Below are positions 1 through 9,224 of a stretch of DNA of 57,658 nt, one piece after another; position 1 is the stretch's first letter, and each line of letters starts with the position of its first letter. The notes beneath the pieces are model-generated. The model was not told the DNA's origin, made no database searches, and was given only the letters and a program-made list of their open reading frames with translations. The stretch covers positions 1 through 57,658 of the forward strand of contig CAZVFX010000034.1 in the NCBI GenBank assembly GCA_964626565.1, read 5' to 3'. The DNA comes from CAZVFX01 sp964626565. GTDB lineage: Bacteria; Myxococcota_A; UBA9042; CAIXZC01. The position numbers and the translations under genes are program-made.

Positions 1-893
1 CAGGCAGGGTGCTTCTGCCAGGTCACCAGGTCCTTGCTGCGCGCAAGAAAGATACTGTCATGCCCGTCGTTTCCCTGCCCTCCGTACCACATCCAGTACA
101 CGCCATTTATCTTCATCACGTCGGGAGCATAGATGTTGTCCGCGCCTTGTCCCGAATTTGAGGGGGTCGGCACGAGGACGGGATTCTGACCTGAGTGGAA
201 CCACTTGCCGGGCCACTGGCAGGGCCCCGGTTCGGGCAGGAACACGCAGCCGCCGTTGCCATCGGGAGCATCGGCAGTGCACAAGTTGCCATCGTCGCAG
301 TCAGGCGTCCCGGAGAGGGGATCAGGGTCTACTCCATCGTCCAGGCCGTCGCCGTCGGTGTCATCGTCACAGAAGTTGAGCTTACCGTCGCCGTCGATAT
401 CGCTGGTTCCCGGCCCCCCGAGTTTCTCCATGATGATGCTCACCAGGAATACAAAGTCCTGGTTGCCGATGTGGCCGTCGCAGTTCAGATCTGCGTTTCT
501 CTTGTGAGTCAGGCCCTTGCACTGTGGCGTGTCGGCCCCTGGTTGGGTGCAGTCGACTGCGGGGTCAGGCCCCAGGGTAACGTCCGAAGCCAAGCAGGTG
601 GGCAGGCATAGCATCGACTGCCCGAAACCGCTTCGGCAGGACGTATCGGGGCCAACCAGAGCCAGACAATCGGCATCGACGGTGCACGGTTCACCCCCCT
701 GCATCTCAGCCAGCACCACCGCGTGGAACACCAGGATCTCGCACTGGGTGTCGGCGACATCCACCGCACCGTCACCGTTTACATCTCCGTCCGGGGCGGT
801 GTAGGGAGTGACGGACAAAAACAGGAGTCCCAGGAGCGCTGTTGCGGACAGGCGAAGCAGACCGCGTCGGGACAAGAATGGAAGTGTGCTCAC
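1..893 (-). CDS. Partial secreted dockerin-like / glycosidase-like protein, GTG start
   Basis: This gene runs off the left edge, so only its N-terminal 297 or so residues are visible. It has to start at GTG 893-891, which overlaps the TGA of the upstream gene (GTGA overlap); no in-frame ATG occurs for the first 60 codons. An AGGAG lies 14 bases upstream, a rather long spacing. The N-terminus carries SRRGLLRL followed by a hydrophobic stretch, a good Tat signal. Next come two EF-hand/dockerin-like loops (DVNGDGAVDVAD near residue 37 and DLNCDGHIGNQDF near 135), a DGDGKLNFCDDDTDGDG calcium-type repeat, and finally a segment with APDVMKINGVYWMWYGG and ARSKDLVTWQ. That last segment looks like the first blade of a GH43/GH32-type five-bladed propeller (my inference from the 'drug-like' D, WMWY and SxDLxxW pattern). 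It is co-directional and translationally coupled with the cysteine-rich lipoprotein before it. Confidence 0.75.
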   Translation of the reverse strand, partial: MSTLPFLSRRGLLRLSATALLGLLFLSVTPYTAPDGDVNGDGAVDVADTQCEILVFHAVVLAEMQGGEPCTVDADCLALVGPDTSCRSGFGQSMLCLPTCLASDVTLGPDPAVDCTQPGADTPQCKGLTHKRNADLNCDGHIGNQDFVFLVSIIMEKLGGPGTSDIDGDGKLNFCDDDTDGDGLDDGVDPDPLSGTPDCDDGNLCTADAPDGNGGCVFLPEPGPCQWPGKWFHSGQNPVLVPTPSNSGQGADNIYAPDVMKINGVYWMWYGGQGNDGHDSIFLARSKDLVTWQKHPA

Positions 894-2410
894 TGACAAC
901 AGCAATTCTCCTGTGAACAGGTCAGGGTGATGTCGAGGTCGTAGTCGCCCCAGTCTTCGTCCTCGCCGCTCTGACGGCCGTCTACGACTACCGTGTACCA
1001 CCCTTCCTCGTTCACCGCGTATGAAAAAGACTCGGGGTCGCCGTTTGATTCGTCGTTCCAGCACTGAATGATGTAGGTGGCGTTGGACTGAAACAGGCCG
1101 GCATCATCGTCATCGCACATGGTGCCGGTGTAGAGTTTCAGCATGGCATCGAAGTCGTTGTCTTTTGGGGTAAGTGCGACGGAGAGGGTGTCCCCCGGCA
1201 TGAGGTAGAGACGGAAGAAATGGTCGTAGGATGCGTCCCAGCACTCCGGATGTTCGAGGAAGTAGTTAAGGTCGTCGTCGTTGCTATCGCCGTAGGTATC
1301 GCCCGAGTGGTGGAAGGTATTGGCCGCGTCGGTCCGGCCGATGACAAACGCTTCCGAGCATTTCTTCCCGCCATCGTTGAGGTCCGATTCGCAGCCAGAG
1401 GCCTGGCAATCCGGGATACAGGCGTTGGCCGTACAGACGAAGCCGGCCTGGCAGTCGACGTCGGCAAGGCATTCGACGCAGCCGGCGCCGTCGGGCCGGC
1501 AGAGAGGCATGCCCTCGGGGCACGGCTCGCACGCGGGCCCGCAGGTTGCGTCCGCGTTGCAGAAGGTGCATTCCCCATCCTGGCAGTGGGGGGCGTCGCC
1601 GGCGCACACCTGGCAATCATCCCCGCAGTGAAGGGGGTCTGTTGGACCACAGGGCACACACACCCCACCTTCACACACTGCGACCTCGCCGCAGGAGGTT
1701 TCGTTGCAAACGCAGAGGTCGTCAGCGCAGTCGGGGGTGGCCTCCGGGCATTCCAGGCACTCCGGACCGCACAACCCCAGGTCCTCGCACGAGACGCACT
1801 CATCGTCGAGGCAGCTTTTCCCCGGCTGACACGGATGCTCGGCGTCACAGCCCACGCATTTGAACGCCTCGGGGTCGCAATACTTGCCTTGGGAGGAACA
1901 GCTCTCGCACTCCATGCCACAATGGGCATCAACGGTGCACGCCATGCACTGTCCGCCCTTGCAATAGAACGCGCCGGAACAGCTCTCGCCGTTGCAGACG
2001 CAAACACCATCCTGACACACCGGTGTGGTCACGGGGCAACTTCCGCACGGTCCGGCGTCGACGAAGCCCAGTTCCTCAATTACCTCCGGCGCTTGCTGCA
2101 CCTCCAACTCGACGGCAAGATCCGCAAGCTGGGGCAACTCCACCAGGTCGGCAGTCGCTTCGTCCGCTGGTTTGCTGTCGCCCGGTCCGTCCCCGGCCTG
2201 GTCCGTGGGCAAGCTGCCGGTATCCGGAATAGGGGTCTGGTCGAGCCCGTACACGTCGTCCCGGGGGAGTGGGACATCGTCACTGCCGAAGCGAACCACA
2301 TCTACGGGAACAATTTCGCGGGTATCGGACGCGCCGGGACCACCACCACAATGGGCCAAACAAAACGCAAGGGTAATCAGCAGCGCATTTTCCCATCTTC
2401 CAGCGACCAT
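890..2410 (-). CDS. Cysteine-rich lipoprotein with C-terminal PPC-like domain
   Basis: The protein has 506 residues. The start at 2410 is chosen because AGGAGG lies five bases upstream and a signal peptide follows directly; a longer frame exists upstream but has no such site. The signal ends in LAHC-GGG, an imperfect lipobox. An acidic, proline-rich spacer leads to about 230 residues of irregular cysteine modules of the CxxGxCVxC and CPEGxPxC types. The C-terminal 150 residues hold few cysteines and read as a beta-sandwich with DTLSVALTPKDNDFD and YTVVVDGR, which fits the bacterial pre-peptidase C-terminal (PPC) fold. It is probably an outer-surface adhesin or scaffold. The TGA overlaps the GTG of the next gene, so the two are likely translated together. 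Enzymatic activity is not indicated. Confidence 0.8.
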   Translation of the reverse strand: MVAGRWENALLITLAFCLAHCGGGPGASDTREIVPVDVVRFGSDDVPLPRDDVYGLDQTPIPDTGSLPTDQAGDGPGDSKPADEATADLVELPQLADLAVELEVQQAPEVIEELGFVDAGPCGSCPVTTPVCQDGVCVCNGESCSGAFYCKGGQCMACTVDAHCGMECESCSSQGKYCDPEAFKCVGCDAEHPCQPGKSCLDDECVSCEDLGLCGPECLECPEATPDCADDLCVCNETSCGEVAVCEGGVCVPCGPTDPLHCGDDCQVCAGDAPHCQDGECTFCNADATCGPACEPCPEGMPLCRPDGAGCVECLADVDCQAGFVCTANACIPDCQASGCESDLNDGGKKCSEAFVIGRTDAANTFHHSGDTYGDSNDDDLNYFLEHPECWDASYDHFFRLYLMPGDTLSVALTPKDNDFDAMLKLYTGTMCDDDDAGLFQSNATYIIQCWNDESNGDPESFSYAVNEEGWYTVVVDGRQSGEDEDWGDYDLDITLTCSQENCCCQ

Positions 2411-2432
2411 CTCTGCCTCCTGGACTCCCCTG

Positions 2433-2462
2433 ATTATACGCAACGCTTCAAGACCATTGCAA
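2433..2462 (-). promoter_or_regulatory. Putative sigma70 promoter of the cysteine-rich lipoprotein
   Basis: On the minus strand TTGCAA (2462-2457) is separated by 18 bases from a perfect TATAAT (2438-2433), about 23 bases before the ATG. Confidence 0.5.
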
Positions 2463-2480
2463 GGTATCTTGACGTACCTC

Positions 2481-2509
2481 TTGAACCGCGGTCCCGCGCC
2501 CCGTAACAT
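2481..2509 (+). promoter_or_regulatory. Putative promoter of the 2569 surface protein
   Basis: TTGAAC (2481-2486), 17-base spacer, TAACAT (2504-2509). It faces away from the minus-strand promoter at 2433-2462, so the two genes appear to be divergently transcribed from one short region. Confidence 0.4.
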
Positions 2510-2568
2510 AGGTTCCGGCTACCGGACACCGCAATGTCCGGTTGCAAGGGACGGACCTGGGAGGAAAC

Positions 2569-4956
2569 ATGACTCGAGTGCTTCTATCGATGGGCCTGGG
2601 TGCCACCCTGTTTTGCCTGTTCCCGTCGGAACTGTCGGCCCAGACCTACTACTACGGATTCGACAAAGACACCGCCGCGCTGTCCGGAACCGACGGGTGG
2701 GAAGGAGCCTACTGCGCCGACCCCTGGGCCACACACCTCAACGGAGGAGTCGTCCCGCTCACCGACGACGGCTGCTGGATATTGGAAGGTTGCGGCCCGT
2801 ACAATCATTGCGGCTACGAATTCGCCTATTTCGCCTATTGCCAGGACTCCGATCCTTTCGACAACCACATCAAGGTAGGCTCGACCAGTTGGACCGACTA
2901 CGAGTTTACGGCCAAATTCAGGAACGATGACGACGACGCTTTCGGCCTGGTTTTCCGGTACCAGAATTCCGGCCAGTTCTACCTCTTCCTGATGACCCGG
3001 GACTGCGCCCCCAGTCCCGACGTGGGGTGCACCGACCACCTGGTGGGTTCGAGGCTCATGCGAATCAAGGACGGCGACGCCGCCATCCTGGCCTCAAGCC
3101 CAATCACCTACGAGCAGGGCACAGTCCATACCGCCAGCGTGACCGTCGAGGACAATCATATCACTGCGGGCCTGGACCTGAACGAAGACGGTCAGATCGC
3201 AGCGGATGAAATCGTGTTCGACCTCACCGACAACGCGGGCATGACCTCGGGCAAGATCGGACTGTATGCATACGAGAACGGCTTTGCCGGGGTGGAGTGC
3301 ATGACGGGCAACTGCTGGTTCGACGACGTGACGGTTACGTTGTTGGAGGCCCCCCCCGACCCTTGCGGCGGCATCTCATACGAAGGGACATGCGAAGGCA
3401 ATACGCTGAAGTACTGCGACGACGGACAGTTAGCTGTCTACAACTGCCCCGGCTGCTGCCAGTGGATTCCCTATCAGGGGTACTACAATTGCGTCAACCA
3501 GAACCAGTGCCAGAACGGGTTCTGCTTGGACGAGTGTTACCCGGGGGAGGCGGGATGCAACTCTGAGTTGACCCACCAGTTGACGTGCGGCCAGGCCGAC
3601 GAGGACTCGTGCCTCGAGCGCATCTACGAGTATTGCGTGGGGTCGGCGTACTGCAACCCTGCCACATCCCTGTGCTCCGCCCCCGCTTGCTTGCCGGATT
3701 GTGCGGGAAAGACCTGCGGCGACGACGGATGCGGTGGTTCATGCGGAGAGTGCGACGGCCCGCAGGAACAATGTGCGCAGGGAGTCTGCACCTGTTTGCC
3801 TCTGTGCGAAGGAAAGGAGTGTGGTATTGACGGCTGCGGAGGCTCTTGCGGGGAATGCACCGACCCTCAGGAGGAATGCTTGGAAGGACTGTGCAACTGC
3901 GTACCCTGGTGTGAGGGCAAGGAATGCGGAGACGACGGCTGCGCGGCAAGCTGCGGGGCCTGCGCAGGTCCCCAGGACGTGTGCGTTGAGGGGCTGTGCA
4001 TATGTCAACCGCAATGTGTGGGCAAGGAATGCGGCGACAACGGGTGCGGCGCGCCTTGCGGACTTTGCGGCGGTCCTCTGGATGATTGTGTTGACGGCCT
4101 GTGTGTTTGCCAACCGGCCTGCCTGAACAAGGCTTGCGGCGACGACGGTTGCGATGGCCTGTGCGGGGTCTGTCCCGCGGGGCAGTATTGCGACGGCGGG
4201 GTGTGCACCGACGGTGGTTGTGTACCGTTGTGCGCAGGCAAGGAGTGCGGTTTCGACGGTTGCGGAGGCCTGTGCGGTGAATGCCCGGGGCCTCAGGACG
4301 ACTGCGTCGACGGGCTGTGCGTTTGTCAGCCGTTCTGCGCCGGCAAGGAATGTGGGGACGATGGGTGCGGTTCGGAGTGCGGGGTCTGCCCCGCGGACAT
4401 CCCCTGCGTTGGGGGTGTGTGCAAGGACTGTGAGGCGGAATGCCTGGGGAAGGAGTGTGGAGACGACGGCTGCGGTGGCGTTTGCGGGATGTGTGGCGAA
4501 GGTTACCAGTGCAATGAAGAGTGGGCCTGCGAGAAGAAAGAGCCGTGTGCTCCCCGTTTCGCCAAGGAATGCGTTGAAAACTCAGTATTCTGGTTCGATT
4601 CCTGCGGGGGGAAAGGCGAGCTTGTCGAGAAATGCGACGGCTTGTGCCTGGGCAACGAGTGCGTTGCAGCCACCGTCGACTACAACACCAGCGACGTCAT
4701 CGATGAGGATGTCCCGTGGGTCCTTCCGGACGGCGAAGATGACTTCTCAGGTGGGCCGGGGCCGGACACAAGCGGCCAGACCTGGGACAACTCCGCGGGT
4801 GCGGGGGGGGACGCACTCTCGTCCTTTTCCGCAGGAGCCAAGTCCGGCGGTTGCGCCCAGACCGGCCTCCCCCGGGGGCTATCCGCGTTCCTGCTGTGCC
4901 TGCTCTGTCTGGGCTTGCTACTGCTGAGAGTGGCTACTCCCAGGAAATCACAATGA
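2569..4956 (+). CDS. Surface protein with repeated CGDDGCGG modules and MYXO-CTERM-like tail
   Basis: The start at 2569 follows GGAGG by four bases and opens a clear signal peptide (795 residues in all). Residues about 25-260 form a beta-rich region resembling LamG/concanavalin-like carbohydrate-binding folds, with many aromatic residues and a DLNEDGQIAADE calcium-type loop. Residues about 370-650 hold eight or so copies of a 40-residue module with the core CxGKxCGDDGCGGxCGxC. The C-terminus has GGC, a 20-residue hydrophobic helix and then R..PRK, the layout of the MYXO-CTERM sorting signal handled by myxosortase-type proteases. The last 23 bases overlap tail-to-tail with the convergent gene that ends at 4934. 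A role in surface attachment is inferred; no catalytic motif is visible. Confidence 0.8.
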   Translation: MTRVLLSMGLGATLFCLFPSELSAQTYYYGFDKDTAALSGTDGWEGAYCADPWATHLNGGVVPLTDDGCWILEGCGPYNHCGYEFAYFAYCQDSDPFDNHIKVGSTSWTDYEFTAKFRNDDDDAFGLVFRYQNSGQFYLFLMTRDCAPSPDVGCTDHLVGSRLMRIKDGDAAILASSPITYEQGTVHTASVTVEDNHITAGLDLNEDGQIAADEIVFDLTDNAGMTSGKIGLYAYENGFAGVECMTGNCWFDDVTVTLLEAPPDPCGGISYEGTCEGNTLKYCDDGQLAVYNCPGCCQWIPYQGYYNCVNQNQCQNGFCLDECYPGEAGCNSELTHQLTCGQADEDSCLERIYEYCVGSAYCNPATSLCSAPACLPDCAGKTCGDDGCGGSCGECDGPQEQCAQGVCTCLPLCEGKECGIDGCGGSCGECTDPQEECLEGLCNCVPWCEGKECGDDGCAASCGACAGPQDVCVEGLCICQPQCVGKECGDNGCGAPCGLCGGPLDDCVDGLCVCQPACLNKACGDDGCDGLCGVCPAGQYCDGGVCTDGGCVPLCAGKECGFDGCGGLCGECPGPQDDCVDGLCVCQPFCAGKECGDDGCGSECGVCPADIPCVGGVCKDCEAECLGKECGDDGCGGVCGMCGEGYQCNEEWACEKKEPCAPRFAKECVENSVFWFDSCGGKGELVEKCDGLCLGNECVAATVDYNTSDVIDEDVPWVLPDGEDDFSGGPGPDTSGQTWDNSAGAGGDALSSFSAGAKSGGCAQTGLPRGLSAFLLCLLCLGLLLLRVATPRKSQ
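3690..4510 (+). repeat. Tandem cysteine-module coding repeats
   Basis: The stretch encodes about eight successive copies of a module with the key pattern C-x-GK-x-CG-x-DGCGG-x-CG-x-C. The DNA copies have diverged, so this is an old protein-level duplication rather than a recent DNA repeat. Confidence 0.7.
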
Positions 4957-7900
4957 GGCCAGGTTTTCCGACGGTGCCGTTGTAGGGGTTGTCGGCTCCC
5001 CAGCCGGACTGGCCGTCGTAGTCCGGGTCTTCGGTGCCCCCCGGAGTCCAACCACTCCCGTTGATCACCACATCTCCGATTGAGGCTCCACCGCCGCCGC
5101 CACCACCTGCGTTGCCGCCCGGCCGGCAGATTCCGCCGCCGCCACCGCCGTAGTAGCCGCCACCACCGCCACCGCCCGCACCGCCGTTGTTGTTGGAGCA
5201 GCTATCGTAGGTGTTGCTGATGGATGGGTCTCCCCCGCGGCCACCGCCGCCGTATCCAGGAGAGCCATAGCCATGACTGCTGCAGGTGGTATCGCCCGAA
5301 CCGCCCAAGCCCCAGGCACCCGGTTTAGCTGGATGATTGGAGTGGCCGACGCCTGCTGCGCCGCCTTGCTGGAGGGTGCCCGCTTTGCCCGCGCCGTCGG
5401 CACCGAAGCAGGAGGAATTGCCGCCGTTTTCGCCGCCGCCGCCACCGGGGCCCGGCGTGGGGGAATTCTGGTGCTGTCCGCCGCCGCCACCACCACCGCC
5501 GGCGGACACCAGGGGAGTGGCGCCATCAGCGGACAGAAGGGTGCTCGCACCTCCGCCACCGCCGCCACTCGATTGACTGGTGGTGCCGCCCTTGCCGCCA
5601 GCGCCTGCGACAATCGCCTGGTAGGTTTCACCCGGGACCAACTCCAGGACGCTCGTGGCAAACGCGCCGCCGCCACCCTTGGCGCCGTTTCGACCGCCGC
5701 TGCCACCGCCCGCGCCCCAGGCCTTCACCGTCACGTTGGGGCAACCTTCGGGGACAACGAAGTTCTGGGGTTCACCGGTATAGTTGAACACGATGGAGCC
5801 TGAGTCGCAGAAATCTACCTGGCCATCGCAATCGTCGTCGATTCCGTTTTCGACCTCGTCCGCCCCCGGATTGACCGCGGCGTTGCCGTCATCGCAATCG
5901 GTATTGTCGGACACATATCCCTCAGGGGCCGAACAGGCCTGGGTGGTGAGGCCGGGGTCTCCATAATCGTCGCCGTCGTCATCCAGGTAGTAGACTTCCT
6001 GGACTCCCTCGTCCACCTGGCCGTCGCAATTGTCATCCAGCTCGTTGCACTGTTCCGCGACCCCGGCCAACTCTTCGTCCACGTCCCCATCGCAGTCGTT
6101 GTCTTTGCCGTCACAAACCTCCGACTCCTCGAGCCCGGGCACCGCATCACACATGGTCCCGCCACCGTCTTCCAGACAGACGATGAGTCCCAGGGCAAGG
6201 CACTCGCCGAGGCCCTCGGCGCACGGTTGCTTCAATTCCGGCCACTCTTCATCTTCGGCGCCGTCGCAATCGTTGTCTGTACCATCACATATTTCAGGCG
6301 ACATGCCCGCATAGGGGTTGCAGAGCTGCAGTTGCCCATCCTGGCAGTTTGGAACCGTGTGCTCGCAGGCGCCAAAGCCGCAGGTAGTGGCGCCCAGTTG
6401 TTCGTCTACCTCGCCGTCGCAGTCGTTGTCTTTGCCGTCGCATATTTCGAGATCAGAACCGTCGTCCGCATTGCAGATCTGCGGCACACCACCGACGCAG
6501 TTGTCCACGGTGTGAAGGCACTCACCCAGGCCGCAGGTGGTAGTTCCAAGCTGTTCGTCGATCAACCCATCGCAGTCGTTGTCCAACCCGTCGCATTCCT
6601 CGGGGAAGGCTCCTTCCTTCGCATTGCAGATCTGTGCAATACCACCTACGCAGGAATCTACGGTGTGGAGGCACTCCCCCAGCCCGCATGTAAGCGAGCC
6701 CAAATCCTCGTCCATCAGCCCGTCGCAGTCGTTGTCCTCACCATCGCAAATCTCTGCTCCTGCGCCCTCGAACGGATTGCAAAACTGAAGTTCTCCCGCC
6801 ACGCAGAAATCGACGGAATGCTCGCACTGCCCAAGGCCGCATGAGAGGGTACCGAAGCCCTCGTCGTTCTGCCCATCGCAGTTGTCGTCAATTCCATTGC
6901 ATTTTTCACCCATGCCGGCATGTACGTCCGGTGAGTTGGGGGCGCAGTCGGTTACGTCGGGATCACCGTCGTTGTCGTCATCTTCGTCGACGCAGTCCTT
7001 GACCCCATCGAGGTCATTGTCTCCGAATCCCTCGTCGGCCAGGCCGTTGCAGTTGTTGTCCGCGCCGTCGCACTCTTCGGGCGCACCGGCATGGACTGCG
7101 GGATCGTAAGGCGCGCAGTCGGTGACGTCAGGGTCCTCATCGCCGTCGGAGTCTTCGTCACAAGCATCGCCAACGCCGTCCTGATCCAGGTCTTCCTGAC
7201 CCGGGTTTGGAGTCAACTCACAGTTGTCGATTTCATCTGGCGCCCCGTCGCCATCTTTGTCTCCCTCGCACGCGTCCCCCAATTCATCATCATCAGTATT
7301 TGTTTGGGAGGGGTTGAAGGTTCCCGGACAGTTGTCGAGGGGGTTGGGGACGCCGTCGCCGTCGAGATCGTCGTCGCACGCATCTCCAAACTGATCTTCG
7401 TCCAGGTTCTCCTGCCCGAGGTTTTTCACGGTAACACAATTGTCCGCGCTGTCCGGGATTGTGTCACCGTCGTCATCGTCATCGATGCAGTCGGCCAGTC
7501 CGTCCCCATCGAGGTCGCCGAAACCGTCGTCCACTTCGCCGTTGCAGTCGTTATCCAATCCATCGCACGCTTCGTCGCCTCCCGGAAAAGCGAGGGGCTC
7601 CAGGGGGTCGCAATCGGCTTCGTCGGGTGAGCCATCGCCGTCATCGTCAGTGTCGACGCAGTCCTTGAAACCATCGAAGTCCGTGTCGCTGAATCCTTCA
7701 TCGACGACGAGGTTGCAGTCGTTGTCGAGTCCGTCGCAGGATTCTCCAGCCCCCGGGTGGACATCGGGATTGAAGGGATCGCAATCGTCTTCATCTGCGA
7801 CCATGTCGTTGTCATCGTCCTGGTCGCACAGGTCCCCGTCGTTGTCCAGGTCGAAATCCTCCTGCCCCGGATTATACACGCCGGCACAGTTGTCCTCGCT

Positions 7901-8935
7901 GTCGGGAATGCCGTCGCCGTCTTTGTCGGTTTCGAGGCAGTCTGCGGTACCGTCTTCATCGGTGTCGGGATACCCCTCATCGATTTCGCCGTCGCAGTTG
8001 TTGTCTTCGCCGTCGCACACCTCGGGGTGGGCTTCTTCACCAACGCAAACCAGTTCACCCCCTTCGCACTTCTCGACTCCAACGCAGTCCCCGTTTTCGT
8101 TGATAATGTCGCAGGGAGGTTCGGCCAGGCCGTTATCGATATCGCCGTCGCAGTTGTCGTCTTCTCCATTGCAGATTTCGCTGCTGGGAACGGGTGCGGA
8201 GCAAGGGGACAGACCTTCCGCCACACACCCTCTTTCTCCGGGGCATGTCCCCCACTCATTTTCATTAAAGCAGTTTGTGTACGCACCCTGGTCGACGAAC
8301 CAGTCGTTGCACGGGCATTCGTCATCGCTGCGAACACAGGCTGCGCCCGTGCTGCCGGACACGTCGATGGCTTCCGGAACACACTCGAAGTTCTCGGGGC
8401 ACGCCTTGTTCTCGCCACAATCCTCGCCACAGAAATTGCCGGCGCCACCGTAGCTCACGCAGGCTTGCCCCGTGTCGCCCAATCCCTGCATACAGTCGGC
8501 GTTGACCTGGCAGGGCCGACAGAGGGAGACAAAGGATGGAACGCAGACATAGGCCTCGTCCGGCAGTGCCGGCTCGTAGAGCACGCACTGCCAGCCGAAG
8601 GGGCACTCGTTCTGGCATGTCATGGTGCACTGCTTGCCGTCGGGGGTCTGAATGCAGATCCCTTCGGTGCATTGGTCGCCGGAATCGCAGGGGTACCCGG
8701 GGCCGCCCGGTTCAGGCTGCCAGCCGAGGTCTGTCCCCTCTCCCGTTTCCTCCCAATCGGTGGCGGTGACAAGCTCAACTTCAGGGGCGGTGGCGACGTC
8801 ACCTGGCGAGAGGTCTGTCCCCACCGTCTCTTCGTCGGTGGGGACATCTGCATCGACAAAAACTTCGGTGGGTTCGCCGGTGCCGCAACCAACAGCCAAC
8901 AGGCTCAGCAAAGCTAATCTGGCAGACCATTTCAT
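4934..8935 (-). CDS. Giant MopE/thrombospondin-3 repeat lipoprotein with glycine-rich C-terminus
   Basis: 1333 residues. ATG at 8935 is preceded by AGGAG with eight bases of spacing and starts a lipoprotein signal ending LAVGC. A cysteine-rich region (to about residue 230) is followed by about 13 copies of the putative metal-binding motif CDGxDNDCDGxxDE, interleaved with thrombospondin type-3-like DxDxDGxxDxxDNC repeats; both are expected to bind calcium, and the CDG motif is named after the copper-associated MopE of Methylococcus. From about residue 1085 the composition changes to long glycine runs (GGGGGG, GGYYGGGGGG) within a frame of beta strands, including VTVKAWGAGGG and PGETYQAIVAGAGG. 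This resembles the Gly_rich domain (PF12810) first described in ALK/LTK kinases. The end overlaps the convergent gene by 23 bases. A surface-displayed adhesin or matrix protein is the likeliest role. Confidence 0.85.
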   Translation of the reverse strand: MKWSARLALLSLLAVGCGTGEPTEVFVDADVPTDEETVGTDLSPGDVATAPEVELVTATDWEETGEGTDLGWQPEPGGPGYPCDSGDQCTEGICIQTPDGKQCTMTCQNECPFGWQCVLYEPALPDEAYVCVPSFVSLCRPCQVNADCMQGLGDTGQACVSYGGAGNFCGEDCGENKACPENFECVPEAIDVSGSTGAACVRSDDECPCNDWFVDQGAYTNCFNENEWGTCPGERGCVAEGLSPCSAPVPSSEICNGEDDNCDGDIDNGLAEPPCDIINENGDCVGVEKCEGGELVCVGEEAHPEVCDGEDNNCDGEIDEGYPDTDEDGTADCLETDKDGDGIPDSEDNCAGVYNPGQEDFDLDNDGDLCDQDDDNDMVADEDDCDPFNPDVHPGAGESCDGLDNDCNLVVDEGFSDTDFDGFKDCVDTDDDGDGSPDEADCDPLEPLAFPGGDEACDGLDNDCNGEVDDGFGDLDGDGLADCIDDDDDGDTIPDSADNCVTVKNLGQENLDEDQFGDACDDDLDGDGVPNPLDNCPGTFNPSQTNTDDDELGDACEGDKDGDGAPDEIDNCELTPNPGQEDLDQDGVGDACDEDSDGDEDPDVTDCAPYDPAVHAGAPEECDGADNNCNGLADEGFGDNDLDGVKDCVDEDDDNDGDPDVTDCAPNSPDVHAGMGEKCNGIDDNCDGQNDEGFGTLSCGLGQCEHSVDFCVAGELQFCNPFEGAGAEICDGEDNDCDGLMDEDLGSLTCGLGECLHTVDSCVGGIAQICNAKEGAFPEECDGLDNDCDGLIDEQLGTTTCGLGECLHTVDNCVGGVPQICNADDGSDLEICDGKDNDCDGEVDEQLGATTCGFGACEHTVPNCQDGQLQLCNPYAGMSPEICDGTDNDCDGAEDEEWPELKQPCAEGLGECLALGLIVCLEDGGGTMCDAVPGLEESEVCDGKDNDCDGDVDEELAGVAEQCNELDDNCDGQVDEGVQEVYYLDDDGDDYGDPGLTTQACSAPEGYVSDNTDCDDGNAAVNPGADEVENGIDDDCDGQVDFCDSGSIVFNYTGEPQNFVVPEGCPNVTVKAWGAGGGSGGRNGAKGGGGAFATSVLELVPGETYQAIVAGAGGKGGTTSQSSGGGGGGASTLLSADGATPLVSAGGGGGGGGQHQNSPTPGPGGGGGENGGNSSCFGADGAGKAGTLQQGGAAGVGHSNHPAKPGAWGLGGSGDTTCSSHGYGSPGYGGGGRGGDPSISNTYDSCSNNNGGAGGGGGGGYYGGGGGGICRPGGNAGGGGGGGASIGDVVINGSGWTPGGTEDPDYDGQSGWGADNPYNGTVGKPGLIVISWE

Positions 8936-8980
8936 GCTGGATTCTCCTAGACTCCTCACCTGGGTTATCTTGCTGCACTA

Positions 8981-9010
8981 AAAGTAGCCCACCGGACAAA
9001 CTGTTGTCAA
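8981..9010 (-). promoter_or_regulatory. Putative promoter of the MopE-repeat lipoprotein
   Basis: Minus strand TTGACA (9010-9005), 18-base spacer, TACTTT (8986-8981). The -35 is perfect, the -10 weak. Confidence 0.45.
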
Positions 9011-9111
9011 CGCGTGAGCGCGGCGGGGAACCTGGGGGCAAAGAGGTTGTCTATCTTGCTGTGAAAGGTGGGCGGCAAATTTCTTCCTCCCCCCGGTATT
9101 TTTGCGGAGAT

Positions 9112-9137
9112 GGAGCGGGTCCGCCCCGGCCCGCTCC
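9112..9137. other. Perfect 8-bp inverted repeat between divergent promoters
   Basis: GGAGCGGG (9112-9119) and CCCGCTCC (9130-9137) flank a 10-base loop. It lies between the minus-strand promoter near 9000 and the plus-strand promoter at 9165. There is no following T-run, so it could be an operator or a transcriptional insulator rather than a terminator. Confidence 0.4.
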
Positions 9138-9164
9138 AGCCGCCCTCCTTCCTCCCCCCATTTC

Positions 9165-9193
9165 TTGACCGGTGCGCCTCGAACTCGTATGGT
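9165..9193 (+). promoter_or_regulatory. Putative promoter of the 9225 lipoprotein
   Basis: TTGACC (9165-9170), 17-base spacer, TATGGT (9188-9193), about 30 bases before the start codon. Confidence 0.45.
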
Positions 9194-9224
9194 CTATTGT
9201 GGACCAAATTGAGGGGGAGTCATC

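Noticed and set aside
1220..2506. 428-codon plus-strand frame in the cysteine-rich lipoprotein
   Set aside because: Antisense of cysteine codons gives alanine/threonine-rich sequence; no start site or motif.
3690..8200. Regularly spaced repeats resembling CRISPR
   Set aside because: All the regularity is coding (cysteine modules, CDGxDNDCDG motifs); copies diverge at third codon positions and there are no unique spacers or cas genes.
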